64,000 nucleotides of DNA from Adiantum capillus-veneris (lineage: Eukaryota; Streptophyta; Polypodiopsida; Polypodiales; Pteridaceae): NCBI GenBank assembly GCA_014529385.2, contig CM043944.1:169515740-169579739 (forward strand), given 5' to 3'. The notes beneath the pieces are model-generated. The model saw only the letters and a list, made by a program, of their open reading frames with translations. It did no database searches and had not been told where the DNA came from. Made by a program: the position numbers and the translations under genes. The first letter of the stretch is position 1. Every line of letters begins with the position of its first letter. Shown piece after piece: positions 1-9,290 of the stretch.

Positions 1-187
1 GTGAAGATTTTGAGAAAATTTTCTTCTGCAAAGTTGAAGAGGACAAAAAACCGGTCATGCAATTTGGGAATCGGCTTGAATGAAGATGTTTTGGTAGGCC
101 AAAACAGATCTGCAAAAACGTGCTGCAGTTTTTGCTGCTTCTCCATCTGTCTCCCCGTTGAGCTCCAATGGTGCTCCCAATCCTTGA

Positions 188-199
188 GCTCTGATACCA
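188..199 (-). promoter_or_regulatory. Orphan retrotransposon primer-binding site
   Basis: Read on the minus strand this is TGGTATCAGAGC, the primer site complementary to the 3' end of plant initiator tRNA-Met. The same 12-mer sits beside the LTRs of Elements 1, 2 and 5 in this window. Here it directly follows an LTR-like block at higher coordinates, so a minus-strand element should extend leftwards out of the window. Confidence 0.6.
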
Positions 200-201
200 G
201 T

Positions 202-240
202 TGAAGAGCGTGTCTGTGAGCGTGTGTGTGTGTGTGTGTG

Positions 241-336
<96 letters not shown>

Positions 337-502
337 AAATGGAGAAGAGAGGAGACACAGGTTTGGGTGGACTCCAGACACAACAAGGTTAGGGTTATGA
401 GTCCTTATTCTTTTATGTAGAATGAATGGTCAGTGTTAGTTCCCGATAGTCTCCGGCCGCCCGACACTTAGGCGCGGCACATTGGGCTTTACCACCCCTA
501 CA
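202..502 (-). mobile_element. Putative 5' LTR of a truncated copia-like element
   Basis: The block begins TGAAGAGCG two bases after the primer site and can be closed at CCCCTACA, giving TG...CA ends. It resembles Element 1, whose LTR begins TGAAGGGGA beside the same primer site and ends CCCCAACA. It contains the (GT)n tract. The right boundary is inferred from the CA end alone; the partner LTR and coding region would lie left of the window. Bases 1-187 would be the element's leader and show no coding match. Confidence 0.45.
221..333. repeat. (GT)n microsatellite
   Basis: About 113 bp of nearly pure GT, interrupted once near 241-244. It creates long spurious Cys-Val or His-Thr reading frames. 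Confidence 0.98.
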
Positions 503-1523
503 AGTGAGGGTCTAGGAGAGAGGGAAGAAGTTTTTGCGACTCTACAGGATGATGTCGAGGCCCAAGGAAAAGTGGGAGGTAGAAAGTTATGTACGCATGC
601 AGTAGGCATGCACCACAGTTTGAAAAGTGTGTGTGTGTGTGTGCAGTTGGTTGGTCGACGGGCCACCGCTGTTGTTTCTGGTCAGAACGGCGTGTCGGTC
701 GTACGGCTCTTTGAGCTTGTGGTTCTGGCATCCCCACAAGCTTGCATGTCCTCTTTGCTCACGTTGATGAGCAACTCTTCTTGCACAATGATAAGTGCCA
801 ATATTGCATGCATTGCATGCCTCCCCATACCGTCAGGACTCAGCAGACAGTGATGAGACATCAAATTGTTTTTTTTTTTTAAAAAAATTGAAAAACCTTT
901 TGGAGTTGTTTCCCACCGTCGTTGCAAATGTGTTCCCGTCACCAATGTATTTTGAGTTCCCTTTGGAGATTATCCGGCCTTGCATGAGGTGGTTACTATA
1001 GAAGAAGTTTTATTTTACGTGTTGTGTCCAATTGGTATCCAAAGCTCAAAACTTCTCAGACTCCTTCTTCAAGCCTGTTGAGAATAATTCACCTTTCCTA
1101 CCTCTGCTACTGCAATATATCTAGTGATCTTTCTAAATTCTCACACACTATTAGATTGAAATAACTCCCATAGTCAGATGTGATCACACAACTATATTGA
1201 AGAGTTTATTTCAATACAATAAAAAAAATTTATGCTATATTAATAATATTTAGGCATTCTTAAGTATTTAGAATATCATTATTCTTGTTGTCCTATCAAT
1301 GTGTGCTTGCTATCATCACATATTTAACAAGGGTTATTATGAATTGTAGCGAAAACTTTCTCCAAAGATATACAACATTAGGAGAAAACTTTAAAAAATC
1401 ATATAAAACAAAATAGGAGTATATAATTGTACTTATCTGTGCTACACAATCGTGAAGAGCTATGATGTTAGAAGACAAATCTTGCATGGGGTGTTTTTCT
1501 TGTTGCCAAGAGCGTATCCTCTG
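503..1523. other. Stretch without recognisable gene
   Basis: It holds a short (GT)n near 628-641, an A/T homopolymer near 868-887 and AT-rich DNA from about 1150. If the LTR-like block at 1537-2032 is real, the part nearest 1523 is that element's leader. I see no protein or RNA match. Confidence 0.5.
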
Positions 1524-1535
1524 CTCTGATACCAC
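1524..1535 (-). promoter_or_regulatory. Orphan retrotransposon primer-binding site
   Basis: A second copy of the Met-tRNA primer 12-mer (TGGTATCAGAGC on the minus strand). It lies two bases from a block with LTR features. Confidence 0.6.
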
Positions 1536-1536
1536 T

Positions 1537-2032
1537 GCTACAAACGGGAGCGCAGAGAGCCCTGCAAAATACTCAAAATAGCACATAGCAAGAAATAAAC
1601 GAATAAATCTACATACCTGCCGACTTGCACAAATCCATAATCAAGCACAACATGAACGAGAGAGATAGAGAGCGAGATAGCGAAGGAGAACGTGCAGGCG
1701 CACCTCCTAGAGCGGAGTGCTACGCCGGCACGACGAGAGAGAAGAGGGCAGAAGAGATAAGAAAGACACAAGCACTCGGTGCAATCTCCCCCCATGCAAT
1801 AGTGAGCATTTTCCTCTTGCACGTATTTATTTATAGATTAGTAAATGCTCAAATGTATACCTATTGATTGGCCGGGCAATAATTGGCCATGGCTCATAAA
1901 GAGCACTTAAATGATAAAATATATATTATCCTTTCACATAATCCTTGGCCTTTTACACCTGTGAGCTACATAAAATATCAAAAATATCGATTCCATAACA
2001 TACCTCAAAACTACAATCCCCACCACTCAACA
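1537..2032 (-). mobile_element. Putative LTR with TATA box (minus strand)
   Basis: Read on the minus strand this block starts TGTTGAGTGG, has a TATA-like CTATAAATAAATAC (1823-1836) and ends next to the primer site at 1524-1535. That is the order expected of a 5' LTR. No partner LTR or pol ORF is visible, so it may be an LTR-plus-leader remnant. The outer boundary is inferred only from a TG/CA end. Confidence 0.45.
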
Positions 2033-3050
2033 ACTAGCTGCTCAATTGCATTTAGTAGTTATGTTACATCGCGTGGTTGGTTTGAAACCAGGACGTCGTC
2101 ATCTGATGACGACGGAAGCTTTGACATACTCCGACATGATAATCCCACTTTTCAAACCGACTCTTCTCACTAGCTATGTATGGTAAACAAACTCCGGATC
2201 TGCAATCTCCCGTCTCGCGTCAAGACCTGTTAAGACATAGCACGAGGCACCAAGCTTTCTTCTAACTTTAGAATCTCCGCTCCATTATTAGGACATGATG
2301 CACAAGGCACCGAGATCTATTCTACCACTCAGCCCCAAAAAAGAAAGAAACCCATATCAATTACATAAATCCATTTTATACCGTTTAAACAAATGATGAC
2401 ATTAGGTTAGAACGTGATTCATATTACATTTCAAAGTGTATAATTTATATAAAAAAGCACCTCCTTAGTTCCCCTTACCGTTCCTGCCTGTGTATGCATG
2501 TCTTTGCGATTTCAATCCAGCCTTGCCTGTCGAAGCACATAAATTAACCAAAAACTAAGAATTGCAAGGAAAGGCGGCCTTCTTATTGCTTGCTTTCATT
2601 GTCGGCTTTCTTGGAGGGAAAAAGGCAAAAAAAAACTTAAAAAAACAACTTTTCTTAGTGCTAGGAGCTTTAGCTTCAACTTCTCTTTAGTGCTAGGAGC
2701 TTTAGTTGCATATTCTTCACTAAGTAGCCAAAGTGAGAAAAGATAAGTTTCTTTAGCGCTAGGATCTTTAGCTACGTATTCTTTTAAAAAAACCTTAAAA
2801 AGGCAAGAAAAGGATCAGGAAGGACGAAATACCCTCACTGTAGTAGTAGGAGCAAAGAGAGAAGAAAAGGTTGCTGCCTCGGCAAGCCATTCCCCCTTGC
2901 TATACTCGCAGTAAAGGACCAGCTTTAGATACCTCGCTGGCAATGCCTTCTTTGGTACTGTCAAGCCAAAGGTCATTGCTTTTGGCTGCAGCACCGCGAT
3001 CTCCACCCAGCACCTCTAATCTATAAATACTTGCACCTTTCCTAAGCTTC
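2033..3050. other. Gene-free AT-rich stretch with a short repeated motif
   Basis: No coding match. Around 2655-2790 there are three copies of a motif of the form TTTAGTGCTAGGAGCTTTAG followed by a GCGTATTC-like tail. The motif recurs near 5541, 5815 and 5849, with a weaker version near 7430. Confidence 0.6.
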
Positions 3051-3109
3051 ACCAGCTTTAGCTCCCTCCTTTACCGCAAGACCCTAACCCACCTTACACC
3101 TTTCTTGCA

Positions 3110-3312
3110 ATTCCCTCACTGTGCTTGACAAGGCTTTTGCACAACAAATTCTTTGGCGCTCTCTCCTCCAATGTCAAATAGAAAACCATTGTGTCTTAAG
3201 CCCTTTCATAGCTTAATGTCTTAAACAACAGCCTTTCATGCAGCCTCTCGATGTGTAGCGGCCAACGCAGAGCACTTAAACATATTAACATTTCCTTTAA
3301 TCAAGGAACTGT
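3110..3312 (+). pseudogene. LRR receptor-kinase fragment, dispersed copy
   Basis: This stretch is clearly related to 11310-11480: both share the blocks around CAAGGCTTTTGCACAACAA, GCAGCCTC and ATTTCCTTTAATCAAGGAAC. Parts translate as LRR-like sequence (a Leu-Leu-His-Asn core followed by Phe-Phe-Gly), but stops and indels break every frame. It is best read as a decayed duplicate of the receptor ectodomain seen more fully at 11.3-13.8 kb. Confidence 0.6.
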
Positions 3313-3655
3313 GTTTGCCAAACAAAGGAAAAAAAAACCAAAGAAAAAGATGCGATAGAGAAAGCAAGCAAGCTTTCTTTGCTCGTTTTCATGCAGTTTT
3401 CTCAAACTCGCCTTAGCTAATTGAATTATGTTTTCTTTTCTTGTTTCCCTCTCTCATGGGGAAAGAATGAATTCTCACCCCCACCACATGGCAAACATCA
3501 AATGAATGATTTACCAAGCCAACCTTGCAATCTAAAGGACACTCAGGGTGCAAGCAAAGACTTTATAAGCAAAAGATTCTCTTTCTCCTTTTAAAAATAT
3601 TTTCTTTCTTATTCAATTAACTTTTTTAATGATGGAAACGGCAACGGCTATTTTG

Positions 3656-3730
3656 GCTCATGTAGCTCAGAGGATAGAGCCTTTCTATGGAAAACAACAC
3701 CGGTTCCACGGTTCAAGTCCGGGTGTGGGC
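3656..3730 (+). tRNA. Degenerate tRNA-like sequence, isotype unknown
   Basis: Seventy-five bases fold partly as a tRNA. The ends GCTCATG/TGTGGGC pair (with wobbles), a D arm GCTC...GAGC is perfect, and a T arm with loop TTCAAGT follows. The anticodon arm does not pair convincingly, so no anticodon is assigned. I infer a decayed or editing-dependent tRNA, possibly of organellar origin. Confidence 0.4.
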
Positions 3731-5275
3731 TGGTGGAAGGAACAAGCAAGAATGGTTCAATAGGGCATCTAACAGGTAAATCAAGAATTTCACTTCAAAT
3801 CTTGGGCCTTAACACCTTGCTGCTTATGGTGTTTTATGATTAGTCTTAGAAACGGACGGAGAAGTGGTAGAACCTACAAACTCCATATTGGATTATTCTA
3901 GTGCGGCAGGAAGCTGCTTAGCCGAGTTGTCCCACTTAGCCAGCTGTTAGCAATGCTTTGCATGTTCCTAGCACGGGTGGTGCATGAAGGCAACTTCCGC
4001 ATCATAAGCACTAAGTCGGTTTTCTACGCAAGTAAGGCAAACCACCCAAGGGAAGGAAGGGAGAAGGCCCTAAGGATGGCCTCATTACCTAGAAGTTAGA
4101 AGAAATGAAAAAGTTTCACATTGAATGGGCAAAAATAAGCAAGCTATTTGCCTCAACTCTTGCCCTTGACAAATCTGTGCGTGCTTCTGACAAACTTAGG
4201 TATCGACGACTCGTGGATTTCCTACCCTTAATGCAGATCATATGGCTTCGACCCTCATGATTTGCTCAACTCTCATTCTCAATCAACTTTCTTTGTTGTT
4301 TAGTGATAGGTGCATGCCGGCTCAAGCCTGTAGTATTTTGGGATGAGGGCTTAGCTTAGTGGATCCTCACTGGTTGACCTAACCGCATGCAAAAGATGCA
4401 TATTCATGAGCTTCCGTCTATCCATCCAAGGCAGGATCGTTAAAGCCTCTAGCTTCTTTACCATAATTTCCCTGTCTTTTCCAATGGAAAAATGAACCGA
4501 GGATAAGCGACCTGTCGTTTGTTGCAGAATGAAGTCGAACACATACCCTAGAGTAATATCATCTCTATCTAAATCAAGGAGTGAGGGTAGGTACTCAACA
4601 CAAGAAGCGTGGAAGAAGGATGTAGCAAAATAAAGGAGGGAACCCTTATTATATTATACAAAGTGGGGATAGTGCGAAGTTCCACGACCATAGATGATGG
4701 CAGTAACTCAACGTAGAACTTACTTTTCTCGCTTTTCTGACGTCCGCTTAAGCTCTGCAACACGCTACATGTCTGGGTCTCCTTAACTACAGCGGGCTGA
4801 TTGTCTGCTATATTCTGGGCCCGTCGGCAACTCCTACCTAAAAAACTACACTTTCGACACCAAACTTTGAAACCATATCGGTAGTCCTTTCGGGGCCAGT
4901 TCAAATTACGAGTTCCGTAAGTATTCTTGCCTTTGAAGGGCAAGCAATACTATCCAGTCATTACGTTAGGTGTCAGTGATCTAGAAAAATGAACAAGCAT
5001 GGTTTAGTGGTTTTTCGAGAGGGTGTGCCTTTTTTTGCCTCTTTCTTAGGAAACAATCCGCGGAAACCACTATTGATGGCCTATTACAGTAACTAACTGC
5101 CTCGGGAGGGAGGGAGGCTAAAGATTGATCGAGCCATTCAAGGATTTTCACTGCCTGAAGAATGGCTGATCCATCTTGCCGAGGTGAAACAAGGGGTTTT
5201 AGATGGTTTCCTTAGTTTCTATTGCAGACATATCAATTGGATCCAGATGGAACAAAATGGTTGAATTGTATCGTT
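3731..5275. other. Stretch without recognisable gene
   Basis: Frames of 60-125 codons exist (for example 4569-4943, minus) but none resembles a family I know, and base composition is uneven. A short plus-strand frame near 5140-5220 reads LPEEWLIHLAEVKQG, which looks protein-like, but I cannot place it. Confidence 0.4.
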
Positions 5276-5405
5276 GGGGATAGAGGGACTTGAACCCTCC
5301 GGACCGAAATCAACGAATTTTCTTTCCACTACAACTTGCATTGCTATAAGATTTGTCAGTATAGCTGCGTGGGATAGGGCTCTAGCCTTATTCCTGAGAA
5401 AATTA
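5276..5405 (-). tRNA. trnL-UAA: trnL(UAA) 3' exon with 3' end of its group I intron (plastid-type, partial)
   Basis: The minus strand ends with GGTTCAAGTCCCTCTATCCC, the conserved 3' exon end of plastid tRNA-Leu(UAA) and the site of a universal plant barcoding primer. Upstream of it, blocks similar to the end of the plastid trnL group I intron are visible: a TAGAGCCCTATCC-like segment, ATACTGACAA, then TGTAGTGGAAAGAAAATTCGT leading into the exon. The 5' exon and most of the intron are missing and several positions differ from the plastid gene, so this is an old organelle-to-nucleus (or plastid-to-mitochondrion) transfer and not a functional gene. Confidence 0.8.
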
Positions 5406-5529
5406 TTAGCTGCTACCGCCTCATTCACTACTTAACTTAAGTAGAAGTACTCATCAAAAAGTGTAATGAGATCTTACTTAAGGTAGGATAAAAATGTGGG
5501 AACTAGCAATACTAAGTAGGCAATGTTTG

Positions 5530-5875
5530 ATAAGTTTCTTTAGTGCTAGGAGCTTTAGGTGCGTATTCTTCAAAAAAAAAACTAAAAATGGTTTAGCTTA
5601 TTATCGCTTTAGCTGCTACCTTTTCTCTTTACCACATTTCTTAGCGCTTGAGCTGCGTACTATTCTTTTGGTTCTATGTTTTTCTTTTTGCAAGCGAAAC
5701 AAAAGGATTCCCCTAAGGGAAACCTGAGTGTGGCAATCGTCTTTGTAACGTTTGGAGTTCCTCCTCTTCTCTTTACCCCATTTTTTATCACTTGACCTGC
5801 GTATTATTCTCTTTAGCACTAGGAGCTTGAGCTGCGTATTCCTCTATTTAGCACTAAGAGCTTGAGCTCCTACTT
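5530..5875 (+). repeat. Cluster of GCTAGGAGCTTTAG motif copies
   Basis: Copies near 5541, 5815 and 5849 share the order TTTAGYRCTAGGAGCTTKAG then GCGTATTC. The earlier cluster is at 2655-2790. Spacing is irregular, so these are dispersed short repeats and not a tandem array. Confidence 0.6.
5702..5745 (+). repeat. Hairpin repeat, copy 1
   Basis: Starts AAAGGATTCCCC, continues into a complementary AAGGGAAACCT arm and then GAGTG...ATCGTCTTTG. It is the first of five related units. Confidence 0.6.
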
Positions 5876-5928
5876 TTTTTCTTTTGAAAAAAACATATTT
5901 TATAACTTGGTGCAAGGAAAGCGATGCG

Positions 5929-5979
5929 AAAGGATTCCCCTATAAAAAGGGAAGCCTGAGCATAGTGATCATCTTTATA
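5929..5979 (+). repeat. Hairpin repeat, copy 2
   Basis: AAAGGATTCCCC...AGGGAAGCCTGAGC forms a stem and is followed by ATAGTGATCATCTTTAT. The upstream flank ATAACTTGGTGCAAGG is shared with copy 5, so the repeated unit is longer than the hairpin. Confidence 0.65.
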
Positions 5980-6723
5980 GCATTTCAAAAGAAGAGGTAC
6001 ACTGAAGCAGCAGGCCATGAGCCTACCCCGAAGCTAATGCACTTTTCACGTAGCTCTTTAATTTGAAAAGATTGTTAGATGACCAATCTATCATGTTGAA
6101 TAATTATACTCAATTGTTCTTAGAAAAAGATAATTGAGCTATCATGGTTCGCATTCACCAACCCATTCTTAGTATATTCTTTCCCATTTATTATCAACTT
6201 AGCCTACGGCCTATGGCCTTTTGGCTAGGGTGGTTCCCGTGGTAATGGATCCAGTTGCCTCTAAACCTTGCCTCTAGTAAGGACAAAGTGTCGGGAAACG
6301 GTTACTTGGAAGAAATACAAAATCGGCACTTCTTAGCTTGTTGAGTCGACATCTCTTTTATTTTTTTAGTATCCTTTGCTCCCTTTTGCATTGTTGTTAA
6401 TAAAATGGTTTTGCTTTGTTCCCAAAGGCTCTAAAGAGGTTTGCTAAAGGCACAATTGAACTAAACTGAGCATAACTTCGTAAAGTATCCATTGTACCCG
6501 ATCATTGCGTTGCATAGCTTCACTAAACCCTCTATACTTTGAATACATAGAGATCGTGGATTCGGAGTCTTTTTGCCATGCATAGCTTGTACTTTATCTA
6601 AGAATAGTCGATGCTAACATATCCTACAAATATTGGGTAACCAAGCAAATTCGAATCCTGTTGTATGATACTAAGAAATTCAATAAAGAGAAAGATTCAA
6701 AGTGCAAGGCAAGTGAAGCACAA

Positions 6724-6772
6724 TGCTTCCCCTTGTGAAAGGGAAGCCGGCACATAGTGATCATCTTTATAG
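6724..6772 (+). repeat. Hairpin repeat, copy 3
   Basis: GCTTCCCCTTGTGAAAGGGAAGC is a nearly perfect stem-loop, followed by the shared ACATAGTGATCATCTTTAT tail. Confidence 0.65.
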
Positions 6773-7263
6773 TGTTGTAAAAAGAAGAGTGGAAGAGGTA
6801 CACTGTAGCAATAAGCCATGATTCAGCTTTGAAGTTGATGCTTGTTTTCACGTACGAAGCCATGAAAAGACGTCGTTTCAATGTTTTGTTTTCATAACCC
6901 TACATAAGTAGTGACCCAACTTGAGTTAAAGACTAAAGAAAAAACAAAGTGCAAGGCACATTTCAAAAGAAACTTAGTTTCAACTAAGAAATCTAAGAAT
7001 TAAAGTGTTTTTGGTTTTCTCTTTTCTTTCCTGTTTTCTCTTTTTCTTTCGATTTTCTTTGGTTTTCTCGCTTTCAAATTCAGAGAAGCCTAAGCATAGA
7101 AATTGCTATTATTACCTTAGGTTTTTGTTCTTTTTCATGGAAAAAAGGCAAGGAAAGGAAAGGAAGAAAGCAAGCAAAGGGAAAGTAAGCCTGACTGATC
7201 GCTACCCATGCGCACACAGAAATACAATATAAAGAGTGCATGGACGCTTTAGCAAGAGTAACA

Positions 7264-7315
7264 AAAGGATTACCCTATTAAATCAATAGGGTAGCCGTCA
7301 CATAGCGATCATCGT
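7264..7315 (+). repeat. Hairpin repeat, copy 4
   Basis: TACCCTATTAAATCAATAGGGTA is an inverted repeat followed by the shared tail CACATAGCGATCATC. Both stem arms differ from the other copies yet remain complementary to each other. Confidence 0.65.
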
Positions 7316-7353
7316 CTATTTTATATTATAACTTGGTGCAAGGCAATCGAAAC

Positions 7354-7405
7354 AAAAGGATTCCCATATTTGGGTTGGAAAGCCTTAGTGTAGCGATCAT
7401 CTTTG
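7354..7405 (+). repeat. Hairpin repeat, copy 5
   Basis: AAAGGATTCCCATATTTGGGTTGG... with the shared tail TAGTGTAGCGATCATCTTTG. It carries the ATAACTTGGTGCAAGG flank upstream, as copy 2 does. Confidence 0.6.
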
Positions 7406-8351
7406 TTTTCACTTTGTCTTTAGCGCATTTCTTATTGCTTTAGCTGCGTATTATTCACTAAATAGACAAGGTTTGATAAGTTTCTTTAGCGTAACACCCT
7501 ATTCATTGTCATCGATAAAACATAATATTGATGGGTGACTTCGTGAATGAATGCTTCTTCCAAACTCCTTCTAACGAGCCCGCTTCTAAAAGCTGAAATC
7601 TCCTCGCCCCGGGCAAGGGTCTACAAAGTCACTTCGGTTGAAACACGGGCATGCTGGAAAGTATGTTGTATCGTCAAAACAAGGATGTCTCATCCATGAT
7701 CTACTAGATGGATTCGATATGGGCCCTAAGAGTAGCTTATCTGTTGTGCAGATGTCGGCAACCCGCATATGCCTGGATACACATGTATCCCTTGTATACT
7801 ATAAAGACAAACCCTACAATCTATCTATCTATCTATCACAGATTACCCCATTGAGTCCCTTCAGTCTCACTGGCATTCCACTCATAGCGAGTAGGAGATA
7901 CGTCGTTGTTAGGGAGGTCAAGCTGGTGAGGTAGGTTAGGGTTCTTAATTCCTCTGCTCTGGGATCGTGCCCGTGAGCTTGTTCCGACATCGAGGCTTCC
8001 TTTTCAACTTGATCTTGGAGGGCTAGGGATGTAGTATGGCACAATATTGTTGTAGAGACGCTAAGGTTGCATCTTTGCTCTGCTCTGTAAGTTAGTTTAG
8101 TATTATGATGAGCTAAACCCGAACTCTTCTCGTGGTGGTAAGCATGAATCTTAAGCCATTCTTTGTGCATCGATCGCCTAAAGATGCTCAAAAAATGCTA
8201 AATGAAAGCTTTTATTACCTTTTTTGCTTGCTTGGCAAGCATTATGTGGGCCCTTTATTGCAGCTGCAGTTTGCGAGGGTAAGCGGCAAAAACCTTGTTT
8301 TGGAATCCCTAAACTAATTCGTGTATCAGGTAATTTGCTTGCAAAGAAGTT

Positions 8352-8777
8352 ATGGATACGAAGAAACTAGTGAAAGTAACTACATCAACTCACTACTTGC
8401 GTATCAAAAAGCAACCTTACATCGTGAATAATGTGCAATTTTGGGCAAAAATCAAACAAGAATATCCTACGCTTCAAGATCTAGATAACGACCAATTTGA
8501 GATGCTTGCGTACAAAGCAAAAACCCACTCTGCAACCATTCAAACAATATTGGTGCAAGGCAAGTGCTCGTTGGAGCCAATAGACCGAGTGAGAGAAAAT
8601 GTATTCTTAACCTCTTTGGAATTACCAGAAGGTTGGGGAGATTATGTGCTTTATTTAACCGCTCCTCTCGTTCAAGAAATACCGACTGTCGACTTGATCT
8701 CTCAGGTTACCTATGACCCGAGCCTGGTTTTGTTGATAAAACTGCTAATTGCATATGGCACATTTTCCATAGAATAA
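8352..8777 (+). CDS. Unrecognised 141-codon ORF
   Basis: An ATG-started frame encoding a soluble, Leu- and Lys-rich protein with no signal peptide and no transmembrane segment that I can see. Its composition looks protein-like (few Cys, regular Leu/Ile spacing), unlike the microsatellite-derived frames nearby. I recognise no family. It lies between the hairpin-repeat region and the tRNA-Arg fold, so it could be an organelle-type unknown ORF, a decayed mobile-element fragment or chance. I see no diagnostic plant promoter or splice signal. Confidence 0.25.
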   Translation: MDTKKLVKVTTSTHYLRIKKQPYIVNNVQFWAKIKQEYPTLQDLDNDQFEMLAYKAKTHSATIQTILVQGKCSLEPIDRVRENVFLTSLELPEGWGDYVLYLTAPLVQEIPTVDLISQVTYDPSLVLLIKLLIAYGTFSIE

Positions 8778-9183
8778 GAAGGGGGAGAGAATATTGTTGC
8801 AAATAATGTCTACTTATGGTTTATCACTATGCAGATGCAGAACCTGTTTAACATTCTCAAACTCATGTCGTTGTTAAGGAACGGGGGACCCCGGCTCTTT
8901 CCACAACTGCTTGCTTGCATTAACAATCCACCTCTTATTAAACGAAATGAATACCATTCAAATAAGCAACAACTACTCTTTTGCTCTGCCTACTCTAGCT
9001 TTGCTTGAGGCCTCTTTTTTAACCACTATATTATGGGATAGGTTTTGACCGAGTCCCGTTGACTGATGAAGAAATCTTATGGCATGGGTGTCTGTTGCAG
9101 TGCACTGTATTTCATGAAGTAAGTTATTGAATTTTAGGTAGGGAGAGGGGACCTAGTCTTCCCCGGGGGTCTAGTATTCCTTG

Positions 9184-9184
<1 letters not shown>
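8778..9184. other. Stretch without recognisable gene
   Basis: Moderate GC DNA with a GGGGGACCCCGG block near 8883-8894. No coding or RNA match seen. Confidence 0.5.

Positions 9185-9216
<32 letters not shown>
9185..9216. repeat. Poly-C tract
   Basis: A run of 32 C residues directly abutting the 5' end of the tRNA fold. Confidence 0.95.
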
Positions 9217-9217
<1 letters not shown>

Positions 9218-9290
9218 CATTGATAGCTTAATTGGGTAGAGTGTCTAGCTTCGAACCAGGTGGTTAGGGGTTCGAGTCCTTTTCAGTGCT
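9217..9290 (+). tRNA. tRNA-Arg(UCG)-like gene
   Basis: The full cloverleaf can be drawn. The acceptor GCATTGA/TCAGTGC has seven pairs with one wobble. The D stem is GCTT/GAGT with two wobbles. The anticodon loop CTTCGAA has anticodon UCG at 9251-9253, with one mismatch in the stem TCTAG/CCAGG. The T loop is TTCGAGT with stem AGGGG/CCTTT. The final T is the discriminator base. UCG-reading tRNA-Arg genes occur in the mitochondria of seed-free plants, so an organellar origin is plausible. Wobbles and the mismatch suggest either an edited organellar tRNA or a decaying copy. No CCA is encoded. Confidence 0.65.

Larger units (their letters stand above)
5406..8340. other. AT-rich stretch with dispersed hairpin repeats
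   Basis: No convincing gene. The stretch contains the GCTAGGAGCTTTAG motif family and five copies of the GGATTCCCC hairpin family (annotated separately), pyrimidine-rich tracts near 7005-7080, and a short TATC tandem near 7818-7838. Confidence 0.5.

Noticed and set aside
226-420. Cys-Val and His-Thr repeat ORFs over the (GT)n tract, and similar Ser-Leu/Arg-Glu ORFs over other microsatellites
   Set aside because: They are direct translations of dinucleotide repeats and occur on both strands wherever such repeats lie.
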